NCBI GenBank assembly: GCA_017893485.1
Contig: JACEHZ010000589.1
Span: 1,180,501 to 1,244,500 of the forward strand
Length of the DNA stretch: 64,000 nucleotides
DNA from: Hemerocallis citrina
Taxonomy: Eukaryota; Streptophyta; Magnoliopsida; Asparagales; Asphodelaceae
Direction of reading: 5' to 3'
A program made the position numbers and the translations under genes. Of this stretch, positions 34,231 to 43,385 are shown one piece after another (within the stretch, counting starts at the first letter, position 1; the number at the start of each line of letters is the position of its first letter). The notes under the pieces were generated by a model, which made no database searches, was not told the DNA's origin, and saw nothing but the letters and a program-made list of their open reading frames with translations.

Positions 34231-34700
34231 GTCTCGGCGCGGGTGATTGGCGCCTCCTCGTTTCTAGGCTGCTGCCGGCCCGCGGGGGAGCGTGGTCTTC
34301 TTCTGTGATCTCAGTGGTGAGGGGACCGCTCACTCGGACGTTTCTGGCGGGAGGCTCCCTCTCGGGCCCGCTTCTCGTCCGGACGGTGGCGTAGGTCCTC
34401 TTCCTTCTTCTGATTTTGGGGATTGTGAGAGGCCATGGAATCCGTAGAGGCATTGTGTATGGAGGCGCGGTCCTGATTGAGTGGTTGCTTCATACGAGAG
34501 CCCCCCACACCGGCATTCTGTGGACCGGAAGGACCCTTGGGGGGTTGTTGATTCTGAAGAAGAGGCTGATCTTGTTGAAGAGGGCCCTCCACTTGAAGCG
34601 GGGGTTGTCCCTGCTGCGGAGCGGGTTGGACGGAAGCTACCTCTTGCTGATCAGCGGGGTTGGGTCCACGGTTGGACCCCTAGATCTGACCTTTCTAGGA
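34231..34700 (-). pseudogene. Tat-2 gag relic (N-terminal region only)
   Basis: The minus strand starts MPPRKVRSRG near 34700 and soon meets a stop. The sequence then aligns with the Tat-1 gag N-terminal segment, including MASHNPQNQK, DEKRAREGASRQ and GRQQPRNEEAPITRAE. The capsid core and zinc knuckle are missing: at about 34230 the sequence passes directly into the 117 bp array. Confidence 0.85.
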
Positions 34701-34756
34701 GGCATGGCTGGAGAAGGTCGAACCAACGGGAAGAGGCGCTGCTATTCGTTTAGTTT

Positions 34757-34776
34757 TCCCACAGACGGCGCCAATC
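34757..34776 (-). promoter_or_regulatory. Tat-2 primer binding site
   Basis: TGGCGCCGTCTGTGGG on the minus strand, three bases inside the 5' LTR; counterpart of the Tat-1 site. Confidence 0.72.
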
Positions 34777-35437
34777 TGTTGCCGCTAAATTCGGTGTGGG
34801 GGCAAACAGATGAATTTGTGAGTTCGTAGAAAACCTGAATAGCAAACACCTAACCTGTTCCGCCGGAGCTTGACCGTTGACTCCCGCCGTTCACCTGCAA
34901 GGAAGTGCGAGACACCGGGGTTGATCCCGGCGACGCACCCTCCGACGCTCAAGTCAGTAACCAGAAATGATTATGAAAGAGCGTTTAACTAGAGAAAGAT
35001 TGATTACCTCTTAATGGAGATGGGTGAGGGGTATTTATAGGCGTCTTAGGGACTGGTTTTAGGAATGTAATCCCCGTGATTAGATAAGGAATATTCCCCG
35101 TAATCAGATAAGGCATGTAATCTGATAAGGTATATCCCCTATAATCAGTTAAGGAATTTAATCCCTAATCCCCAGTGAAAAGATAGCTGTGAATCATGGC
35201 CGTTGATTTAGATCTAATCAGGGACCTTGATTGTATCTTGTCGGATCGGGTTGGTAGCGGGTTGAAACTCGTACCCAGCTGATGTGGATCCGTTTGCGGG
35301 TTATTGGATCTGTGAGAAGGAGACCCAGTACCCGCTTCGGACCCATTTGCATGTGAAATTACCGTTTTGCCCCTGAGCTTTAAGATTCGAGTCCGATGTG
35401 AACGGTCCCGATTTAATCCTATTTTTTAGCCATATCA
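34777..35437 (-). repeat. Tat-2 5' LTR
   Basis: 661 bp copy of 26431-27091. Contains CTATAAATACCCC on the minus strand at about 35028-35040 as core promoter. Confidence 0.93.
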
Positions 35438-35442
35438 GCTTT

Positions 35443-35862
35443 GAAATAAAAGTGGGGTATAGCATGATACTCTTTATGGGCAATCACCTTGTGAGTGTGA
35501 AATGGGGCCGTTTCTAGGAGAATGAAGAGATGCTACATTCTCCAAGTTCACTCACGATTAACCAGGAATGTTCAAGGCCAAAACGAACACAACAAGAAAA
35601 CTTAGTTCTGTGAGGAGATGAAACTGTGTGATAGTTATTGTCTAGGTTCACATCAAAGCCCGGGTAGTTCAAGACATCATGATCACTGCCTGGTAAAGTG
35701 AATCTGATAGCTACTTACTAAGGGTGGTTCAAAGTTGAAAAATTACTACCATTCCTGATGCAGTGATTTTCCGATTGTACTCTCAGAGTTTTTCTGTCAT
35801 GTTTTTTGTTTTTCTGTCATATCTGGATTACATAGTCTGGTAATTTTCATTCATGTGGGAAT
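35443..35862 (+). other. Copia B 3' region and polypurine tract
   Basis: Non-coding remainder of Copia B to the right of Tat-2. It ends in ATGTGGGAAT directly before the 3' LTR, the expected PPT. Confidence 0.65.
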
Positions 35863-36771
35863 TGTTGGAATTAATTTTTGTAGTTTTTCGGGCCGGATTC
35901 CAGCAGGCTCCAGCCACCGGCGACGTCGAAAAATGAGTGGATTGCGATTCTCTCGACGAGTACTATTCCGTGGTGTACTCACTTGCCAAAAACGAATTCC
36001 GTATGAATGAGAAATGTTGGTCCAAAGTTGGGTACTTGAAATGTACTAACTTGGCAACTTGGAGAAAATGGATAGTCCCATATCGAAAATTGGGAAAGAT
36101 TTTTTCTAGTATATATACTAGAAAACTGGACTAAAGGGCGTGGCCCGGGGGTTACCACTAACGTGTAGTGGAGAGAGGACTTAGCCAAAATGACAAACAC
36201 ACACGCGCGCGCGCGCGCCCGGCCCGGCCCGGCTCCGGCCCCGGCCCTCTGGATTAAAGTTATTTTTTTTTTGCACAAACAAAAACTTTTTCCCTACTGA
36301 ACTGATAAGTAACTGGTACTATTACTCTGTAACAGCAGAGTAATGGCTCACCAATTATGAATCTGAAGAGTCTCCATTACTCTGCTGTTACAGAGTAATG
36401 GGCCTCTGAAGAGTCTCCAGTCTCCATCTTCTTTTATAAAAGACTACTGAATCTAGACAGAGTCTTCTACACAGTTAGAGTTTTATTCTTCTTCTTCCTC
36501 TTCTTCTACTCTGAGTCAACTGAGAGTACATCACAGACAGCAGTTCGCTGAATCTCTGAAGCAAGGGTGCTGCTCTTTATAGAAGGTATAGTTGTATCCT
36601 GAGAAGCAATTCACCAGCCACCGTCACACTACGAGGCGAATTCTGCTTTAAGGAGAGAGATTCTCAATCTCGACTCTATGCTGTCTTTCGTTTTCTGTTT
36701 TCATTTTCTGTATTTCGGTTCTTCGTAATTGCTGTTGGATTTTTTCATATTTATAAAATTGGATTCTAATA
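35863..36771 (+). repeat. Copia B 3' LTR
   Basis: 909 bp. Compared with the 5' LTR it has about 150 extra bases around 36280-36450, containing a perfect 24 bp inverted repeat (36321-36344 against 36376-36399). A GC-dinucleotide run lies at about 36206-36218. Confidence 0.9.
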
Positions 36772-36776
36772 AAATG

Positions 36777-37090
36777 TTCCTTATATATTAAGTGGTCCAA
36801 CCCAATCACATTTATTCCTGATGCCATTCATGCACCTTCCTTCAGAAACAGAACAAAAGAGAAGCTAGCATCATGTTGGTGCAAAACTGAGCAACAACAT
36901 TCATTCAGTTAGCGTTAGCTACATTGATGAGTGAGGGGACTACTCTGCATATATTTCAACTGCACTTATCAGTACACCATTTAATTAGTAGACGGTCTCT
37001 CTCACATGGTGTCCCCTAAAAATCAATGAGATTCTAGGGTCACATCACTCATCTAATTTTTCCGAGTCAATGCAAGCTAAGACATCCTAA
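36777..37090. other. Unassigned spacer
   Basis: No gene or recognisable element is seen. It may be older genomic sequence into which Copia B and the following MITE array inserted. Confidence 0.4.
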
Positions 37091-37764
37091 GAGCAGTCGT
37101 TTTTCTCATATGTTAAAAAATGACAGCTACAGTAATAACAAATATATTCGATCGCTGCAGTGGTCGTTTGCTATATTGTTCGTCAAAAATTGAGTGGGAC
37201 GGTATATCATATACCGTCTCAACTTTTAAAATTAAATTAAAAAAGTTAATTACTTATTAACTATTAAACTATATTGCTTAAATAAATTAAATAATATAAT
37301 AATAACTAAACCTAATTAAACAACTACCTAAACCTAATTAACTACCTAAACCTACCCACTTTTTCATAACTATTTCATGGACGGGGATACATTCCACGTC
37401 CGGGGAATCATTCCCCGTCCCACCATAGCTTGGATTTTTTTTTTTTTTCTAATCGGCCAATCATGGCCGTTCATTTATTATAAAAAAAAAAGGAGAGACG
37501 GGGTTACATACCCCGGCCGGGGTATGTTTCCCCGTCTGAGGGAATCATAAAAAAAAAAAAATAAGTGGGGGAGACGGGGTATCATATCCCGGACTGGGCA
37601 TGTTTCCCCATCCTTTATAATTTGAGAATCGCTATTCTGTTTGTCATATATAAGAAACGAATATAGCATGTTTGCTATAAAATGGCAAAATGAGAAACCG
37701 TTGCAGACGTTTGTTTGCTAAAAAATGGCAAATTGGCATATATAGAAAACGACTGTGGATGTTC
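37091..37764. mobile_element. Serial-hairpin MITE-like element, copy 1
   Basis: Starts GAGCAGTCGTTTTTCTCAT after TAA and ends AACGACTGTGGATGTTC before CAA, giving inverted ends of the GAGCATCCACAGTCGTTT type. The interior holds several self-complementary modules GACGG..ATCAT..CCGTC (for example 37198-37218, 37380-37420, 37497-37536). TAA-like flanks and TIR form suggest a Harbinger/Tourist-type MITE. Confidence 0.65.
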
Positions 37765-37767
37765 CAA

Positions 37768-38476
37768 GAGCATCCACAGTCGTTTTTCTCATATGCTATA
37801 AAATGGCAGCTACAGTAATAGCAAATAGTATCGATCGCTGCAGTGGTCGTTTGCTATATTGTTCGTCAAAAATTGAGTGGGACGGTATATCATATACCGT
37901 CTCAACTTTTAAAATTAAATTAAAATAGTTAATTACTTATTAACTATTAAACTATATTAATTAAATAAATTAAATATTAAAATAATAACTAAACCTAATT
38001 ATACAACTAACTAAACCTAATTAACTACCTAAACCTACCCATTTAACCCCCAGATTTCATGGACGAGGAATCATTCCCTGTCCGGTACATCATGTACCGG
38101 CCCACCATTTGGTTTTTTTTTTTTCTAATCGGCCAATCATGGCCGTTCATTTTTTTTAAAAAAATTTAAAAAAAAATAAAGGGGAACAACGGGATATGAT
38201 ATCCCATCTAACCCTTTTAAAAATAATAATAATAATAATAAAATTTACCAAACGGTATAAGATACCCCGTCTTATGATAATAAAATATATTAAAATTTGA
38301 GAGACGGGGAATCATTCCCCGTCCTTTATAATTTGAGAATTCTCATCTTCGTTTCTCATATTTGAGAAACAAGAATAGAAGCTTTGCTATAAAATGGCAA
38401 AATGAGAAACCGTTACAGACGTTCGTTTGCTAAAAAATGGCAAATTGGCATTTATAGCAAACGACTGTGGATGCTC
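37768..38476. mobile_element. Serial-hairpin MITE-like element, copy 2
   Basis: 709 bp, from GAGCATCCACAGTCGTTTTTCTC to AAACGACTGTGGATGCTC, with good terminal inverted repeats. It is flanked by CAA on the left and TAA (38477-38479) on the right, which it shares with its neighbours. Closely similar to copy 1 over most of its length, including the GGGACGGTATATCATATACC hairpin. Confidence 0.75.
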
Positions 38477-38479
38477 TAA

Positions 38480-38810
38480 GAGCATCCACGGTTCGTTAGC
38501 TAAATTTCTATATTATTCATATTTTAGCAATTGCATATCTGCAGTTGTTTGCTATTTATTTATATTTTAACAAAATCGCTACAGTAAATAGCTGTATTTG
38601 AGAGACGATATGAGAATATACATATTATAGATGACAACTTCAAGTTCCGTCTTAAATAAAAAAATATTTTTTATTATATCGGACGGATCTTATCTTCAAG
38701 TTCCGTCCCAAATAAAAAAAATAAAAAAATTTACATCGGACGAAACGTCCCAACTAAAAAATTAATTTTTTATTAATTTTTTATCTTGGAGTTTCGTCCC
38801 ATGATTAATT
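38480..38810. mobile_element. Serial-hairpin MITE-like element, partial third copy
   Basis: Begins GAGCATCCACGGTTCGTTAGC directly after the shared TAA and has diverged modules such as TTCCGTC..CGGACG. No right terminal repeat was found, so the end coordinate is approximate. Confidence 0.45.
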
Positions 38811-39546
38811 ATACATAGTATACTAATTAGGCTTAGTTCAATATACTTAACTGATTAATTATCTGTAAATCTGCCAATTAATAACAGAATAAATAAATTA
38901 GATAAATTGCACGAATCTTAAAGTTCAGAAATAACCAAACTTGATGTTGAGATGAAGTGTTTTCAGATTCCGGGTCTGCTGCGGGTTCGGGTTCGGATCC
39001 GATAGCTCAAAGAACAAATCTTGCAACTGGCAACTGTAGATCAAAACCAAACGGATTCGGGTTCAAACTTCAAGTTCGGGTCTACACCCAATACATAGCA
39101 AGTCGGGATCGGGACGAGGACGACGACTGCGCACGGCAACTTATGGCGAGCAGCGGCATCGACGAGTTCTGCGACTGGTCGACGGGGCGAGGGCGGGATT
39201 AGAGTGCGCAAAGTGATCGTCCTTAGATCTGATGACTACCCGACTGCGATTCAACTGCCTCGACTGAAGGACGACGACGGGCGACGGCGAGTCGACGAGT
39301 GACGGCGATGAAACACCACGATCCGATCAAAACCGGTGAACTCTCTCTCAATTTCTCACAAAATTAATTAAGTAATATCTCAAGATTGTTAAGTTTTGTG
39401 AGAAATAATCAAAGAGAAATTAGAGTTAATATCTAAATCTAAGTTGCTTGAGTTATTCACCCTAGGTATCAAAATTGGAATACCTAGACTACTATCACAA
39501 GCCAGCATTTATAGAATAAATATAGAATAAATATAGAATAAATACC
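38811..39546. other. Unassigned spacer
   Basis: No gene supported. A GC-rich patch at 38960-39310 includes an 81-codon open frame without recognisable domains, followed by AT-rich sequence. Confidence 0.35.
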
Positions 39547-39551
39547 AGTTT

Positions 39552-39806
39552 TGTAACGCCCCACCCCAATACTCAGACAAATTATTATAAATACTATGTA
39601 GTACAACTGCCCACCACAGGCTGCCTCTCAAAAGGTGGTTAACCGGATTGGTGACTCTTGATCATTGGCTAATAGTATTTATACTCAAATTATCCTATCA
39701 AACTTTCCATGTGGGACTAAATTTCTCAAATCTCTCAAATCCCGTGCAGACCAGTCGACTGCTCAAACCACCAGTCGACTGTTCGCTCAAGATCTGGGGT
39801 ATTACA
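39552..39806 (-). repeat. TRIM 3' LTR
   Basis: 255 bp direct repeat; CAGTCGACTG at 39752 and 39772. Confidence 0.9.
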
Positions 39807-40087
39807 TACACCCCACCTTAGAAATCAGCATCCTCGCTGAGTACGGGACACACATCTAGTGTAGGATCCGCCTTTCTAACACCCTGCATGCTCCGTGAAT
39901 AGGCCCGTAGACCCTCGACACGCGAACACCTAAATATATTATGTACCCCACGAATAGGCCTTCAAGACCCTCGACGTGCGAATACACCCGATACATTCCG
40001 TGTGTAGGTCTGCCGACCCTCGACACGCAAATGCACCCTGCAGTGTATCAAATACACCCGGTGTAGAAAGTCGGCTCTGATACCATT

Positions 40088-40339
40088 TGTAACGCCCCGC
40101 CCCAATACTCAGACAAATTATAAATACTATGTAGTACAACTTCCCACCACAGGCTGCCTCTCAAAAGGTGGTTAACCGGATTGGTGACTCTTGATCATTG
40201 GCTAATAGTATTTATACTCAAATTATCCTATCAAACTTCCCATGTGGGACTAAATTTCTCAAATCTCTCAAATTCCGTGCAGACCAGTCAACTGCTCAAA
40301 CCACCAGTCGGCTGTTCGCTCAAGATCTGGGGTATTACA
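40088..40339 (-). repeat. TRIM 5' LTR
   Basis: 252 bp; the two palindromes each carry one substitution here (CAGTCAACTG and CAGTCGGCTG). Confidence 0.9.
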
Positions 40340-40344
40340 AGTTT

Positions 40345-40895
40345 AGTACTGGATTATAAGCCCATAAACCTGCGTTCCAATATCCAATCAATTGTACGTT
40401 CAATACACGTGTTACTCATATGCACGTATAATATTTATATATAGAGAATATACTCATATATCCAACAATTACGACTTCCTCATCATCATAAGTCTGCCCC
40501 AAAAGGGTAACTATGATGCGATTCCTCACTCCTTTCGATGCAGTCTCTCCTCGGAAAAAAATAAGGTGAATAATATGAGTCAGTATTCTAAAAATACTAT
40601 TCCATTATTCACAAAAGTAAAAATTATTCTTGTCTAATCAAAAAATTAAAATTGTCTCGCTGCAAACTCTTTAACATGGCAAATTAAGAAAAATCAGATT
40701 TGCACTTTCGAATGCTCAGGAAGTTTTGCTACAAAATATTTCCATGTATTGTGTTCTCTTTAGTATTTACCAGTATTATACACGTGTTATGCACGTGGAA
40801 AAAAAATTTGGGGGGGGGGAATGAAAAGGGGAAAAAATCTACCAGCACGTGCATTGCATGGGTTGAGATATGGACAAATTACACTAAGGCCTTCT
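40345..40895. other. Unassigned AT-rich spacer
   Basis: No gene recognised. A run of nine G lies at about 40811-40819. Confidence 0.35.
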
Positions 40896-41395
40896 TGTTG
40901 GGATTGGGGCGTCAACAAACGACCTTTGGTCGCAGCGGAACTAATAGAGCAATGAGGAAGACGAAGTAGACAAGGCGAATAAATTGAGCAAGCAAGTAGA
41001 TCCACCAAACTAACACAAACACAACAACGATGACTTATCCCGGTTAGCTTTTGTTTAATCCGGGGAGAAATATAGGGAGATTTGATATTCAACTAGAGGA
41101 GATTACAAGGAGTTATTGATTCACTTGACACAAGGAATTAAACTCACCCACCAAGAACTGTCTCTCTCTCGAGCCTATCTTTGCAATGGAGAAAAGAATC
41201 TATGAAGTACTCCCTCTCATATTGGAGGAGTTTACAATATATATAGGAGAATAGAGAGAAACCTAGGTCTAATCTTAATCCTCAGTTGTCCGATAAAACT
41301 TGAAAAAGAAGTAACTGAATAGGAACCGTACGATCTAACTTGGAGTTGAAGATTGGGCTGAAACGACCTAACAAATCGAGGCCCAAAACTGAACA
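40896..41395 (-). repeat. Possible solo LTR or LTR fragment
   Basis: Begins TGTTGGGATTGGGGCGTC and could end ..CTGAACA, giving TG..CA-type borders; a TATATATAGG motif lies at about 41229-41246. No target duplication or partner LTR was found, so the call is weak. Confidence 0.3.
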
Positions 41396-41956
41396 CAGCG
41401 GCGCGGGCATATGTAACCTTAATTTGTACTTTTACATAGCTTAGAGTTCGATTTATTTAGGAAAAGCATATGTAACCTCTCTGTTTCGTTAATAATAAAA
41501 CAACAAAAACAATCAAAACACCGAAAACAGGGGAAAGCACAACCAACCATACGGAAATTGCGAAAGAGAAAACACAATTAGTTTCAAAAGTAATCAAGAC
41601 ACATTAATCAAGTATAAAGTATCAACGGACTGTGACCGTCCATCTTAAATCATCTTAAATCGTCTAATATGTTAATCTACATCCTCTCATTTTCTTTCAG
41701 GATGTTCAAAGGTGTCAAAAAGCGGATGTTTCAATCTAATGAAAATTTTATTCGGTAATTTGTATTTTTATTTTTGGTAATGATGTTTGGTAATTATTAA
41801 ACAACCCTTTATCACTACTAGCTTCCACATTAACGGAATGACTTACAGTATCATTCCCTTTTAATTAATGAGAACAAGTTCTCCAAAATACTCCCTAGCT
41901 AGCTGGGCATGACTCAAATACAAGAACAAAAATCATAGATGGAAAAAAATAGACTA
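41396..41956. other. Unassigned spacer
   Basis: AT-rich, no open frame of note and no element recognised. Confidence 0.35.
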
Positions 41957-41961
41957 AAAGT

Positions 41962-42220
41962 TGTTGGACATATAGGTATATTCTCATTGTATGAATAATA
42001 TTATTCTATGGATAATATGTGTGTTGCACGTACTAATTGTATGGATATCGGACCGCGGGTTGAGAACCCAGTATCCAAACCAGTATTTATCTTATAAATA
42101 CTGACCTGTGATAGTAGTCTAGGTATTCCAATCTTGATACATATGGTAAATATCTCAAGCACCTTAGTCTAGGATATTAACCCTAATTTCTTCTATTATT
42201 ATCTCTCATAATCTCTACCA
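41962..42220 (+). repeat. Copia D 5' LTR
   Basis: 259 bp, starting TGTTGGACATATAGG; contains CTTATAAATACTG as a likely TATA region. Confidence 0.8.
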
Positions 42221-42482
42221 ATCTTGAGATATTATTTATTTAAATTTGAGATAGAGAGGGATCGTTGAAGAATCCGTTCGTCGGAATCCGACTGCCGCCG
42301 CCATCGGCGCAACCCACGCTGCGGCCACCGCCAGGCACTGCACCCGCTGCAACCCCTTCTCCTCTCTCCTGTGATCAGGATCTGGAATTGTTGAGATCCA
42401 ATTTTCTTATTGGTGGGTTCTGGTGTTTCCTGTTAAGGAACGGGAGGGGATCGCTACTGCTGACACAAATCCAACTCAGGGT

Positions 42483-42994
42483 TAGCATTGGTATCGGGTC
42501 GGGTCGGGTCGGGTCGGGTCCTTCACTACCCGGACCCGGTCCCCTATGGGTCCAAAACTTAGACCCGGACCCGGACCCGGACCCGTGAGGACCGGGTTCG
42601 GTTCCGAGTCTGGGTGTTATTAAAATATTCCTACCCGTTCGGGTAGGAGCGGGAGTGTGAGCGGCGAGCGAAAGCGGCAAGTGGAGGATTTAGAATAGAG
42701 GAGAGAAGAAAAAGACATGAGTTTTGAATTTGGAAGAGCAAGATTTAGAATTGAGAAGGAAGGAGGGGAGGGATGAGGACAGAATATTTATTTTTATGTT
42801 AATTTTTTGGATTTTTTTTAACGGGTTGGGTCCGGGTCCGGGTCGGGGTCGGGTCTCTTTTGAGCGGATCCGGGCCCGAAAGTACAACAGGTCCCATTTT
42901 AGGACCCGGACCCGGACACGGATAGGCCGGATCGGTTCCGGTCCAATGCCGGGTCCGGGTCGGATCCAGATTTCGGATTTTTATACCAATGCTA
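42483..42994. mobile_element. Non-autonomous hAT element (MITE) rich in GGGTCC repeats
   Basis: 512 bp with 12 bp perfect terminal inverted repeats TAGCATTGGTAT. It is flanked by the 8 bp duplication CTCAGGGT / CTCAGGGC (7 of 8 match), the size typical of hAT. Just inside both ends are runs of GGGTC and GGACCC facing each other, so single strands can form a long GC-rich stem. It encodes nothing recognisable. It lies in the leader of Copia D. Confidence 0.85.
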
Positions 42995-43385
42995 CTCAGG
43001 GCTTCTATTGATTGGATGTTTGGTGTTTCAGGTCTGGAGCTGAGGCTGCTGCTGTTTGGGATGTGGAGTTGGCTCTGGATTTGGTGTGGGGTGAGGGATC
43101 ATGTGTTTGGTTTTTGGTGGAGCAAACCCCATCCACATGCAGTTTGTCGCTTTCCTACTGGATCTCACCCGCAACCTGAAACCCGACCCGAAACTTATAT
43201 CACTTGATATTTATCAAATTTTGGTCCACTTTAAACTTTAAGATATGTGATGCTTTTATTTGATTTAATTTTTTGTTTATTTTTTATTGCGCACTTTTAC
43301 TGAAAAACTCTTCCTTTTACTGAAATTATACTAGTAGTAATTATTCAGAATAAACATTCTAGATTTTGAAATTTACTGTCTATTC

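Larger units (their letters stand above)
26431..35437 (-). mobile_element. Tat-2: non-autonomous, repeat-filled Tat-family retrotransposon
   Basis: A 9,007 bp element with 661 bp LTRs, flanked by GCTTT (26426-26430 and 35438-35442). LTR ends, PBS and PPT match Tat-1, but protease, RT, RNase H and integrase are all absent. Only an N-terminal gag relic remains at the 5' side (34231-34700). The rest is tandem or dispersed repeats (70, 360, about 80, 214 and about 117 bp). I saw one difference between the LTRs, so it inserted recently despite having no enzymes. It must have moved with proteins from a relative, much like LARD-type elements. Confidence 0.92.
21342..36771 (+). mobile_element. Copia B: decayed Copia retrotransposon split by Tat-2
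   Basis: LTRs at 21342-22095 and 35863-36771 begin TGTTGGAATTAATTTTT and end GGATTCTAAYA. The 5 bp duplication AAATG flanks the whole (21337-21341 and 36772-36776). The polyprotein region 22221-26252 is on the plus strand; Tat-2 (26431-35437) sits between it and the 3' LTR. Tat-2 removed, the element is about 6.4 kb. Stops and a mutated RT active site make it inactive. Confidence 0.92.
39552..40339 (-). mobile_element. TRIM (miniature LTR retrotransposon)
   Basis: 788 bp with direct LTRs at 39552-39806 and 40088-40339, flanked by the duplication AGTTT (39547-39551 and 40340-40344). On the minus strand the LTR starts TGTAATACCCC and ends GGGGCGTTACA; the PBS TGGTATCAGAGC, complementary to initiator Met tRNA, follows the 5' LTR at about 40073-40084. 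The interior of about 280 bp encodes nothing. The left LTR contains CAGTCGACTG twice, 20 bp apart. The LTRs differ at about seven sites plus a 3 bp indel. Confidence 0.9.

Noticed and set aside
38957..39202. An 81-codon frame in a GC-rich patch
   Set aside because: Short, Arg/Asp/Ser-biased, with no neighbours or domain to support it.
40896..41395. A firm solo LTR call
   Set aside because: The borders look LTR-like, but I found no target duplication or partner, so it is listed with low confidence only.
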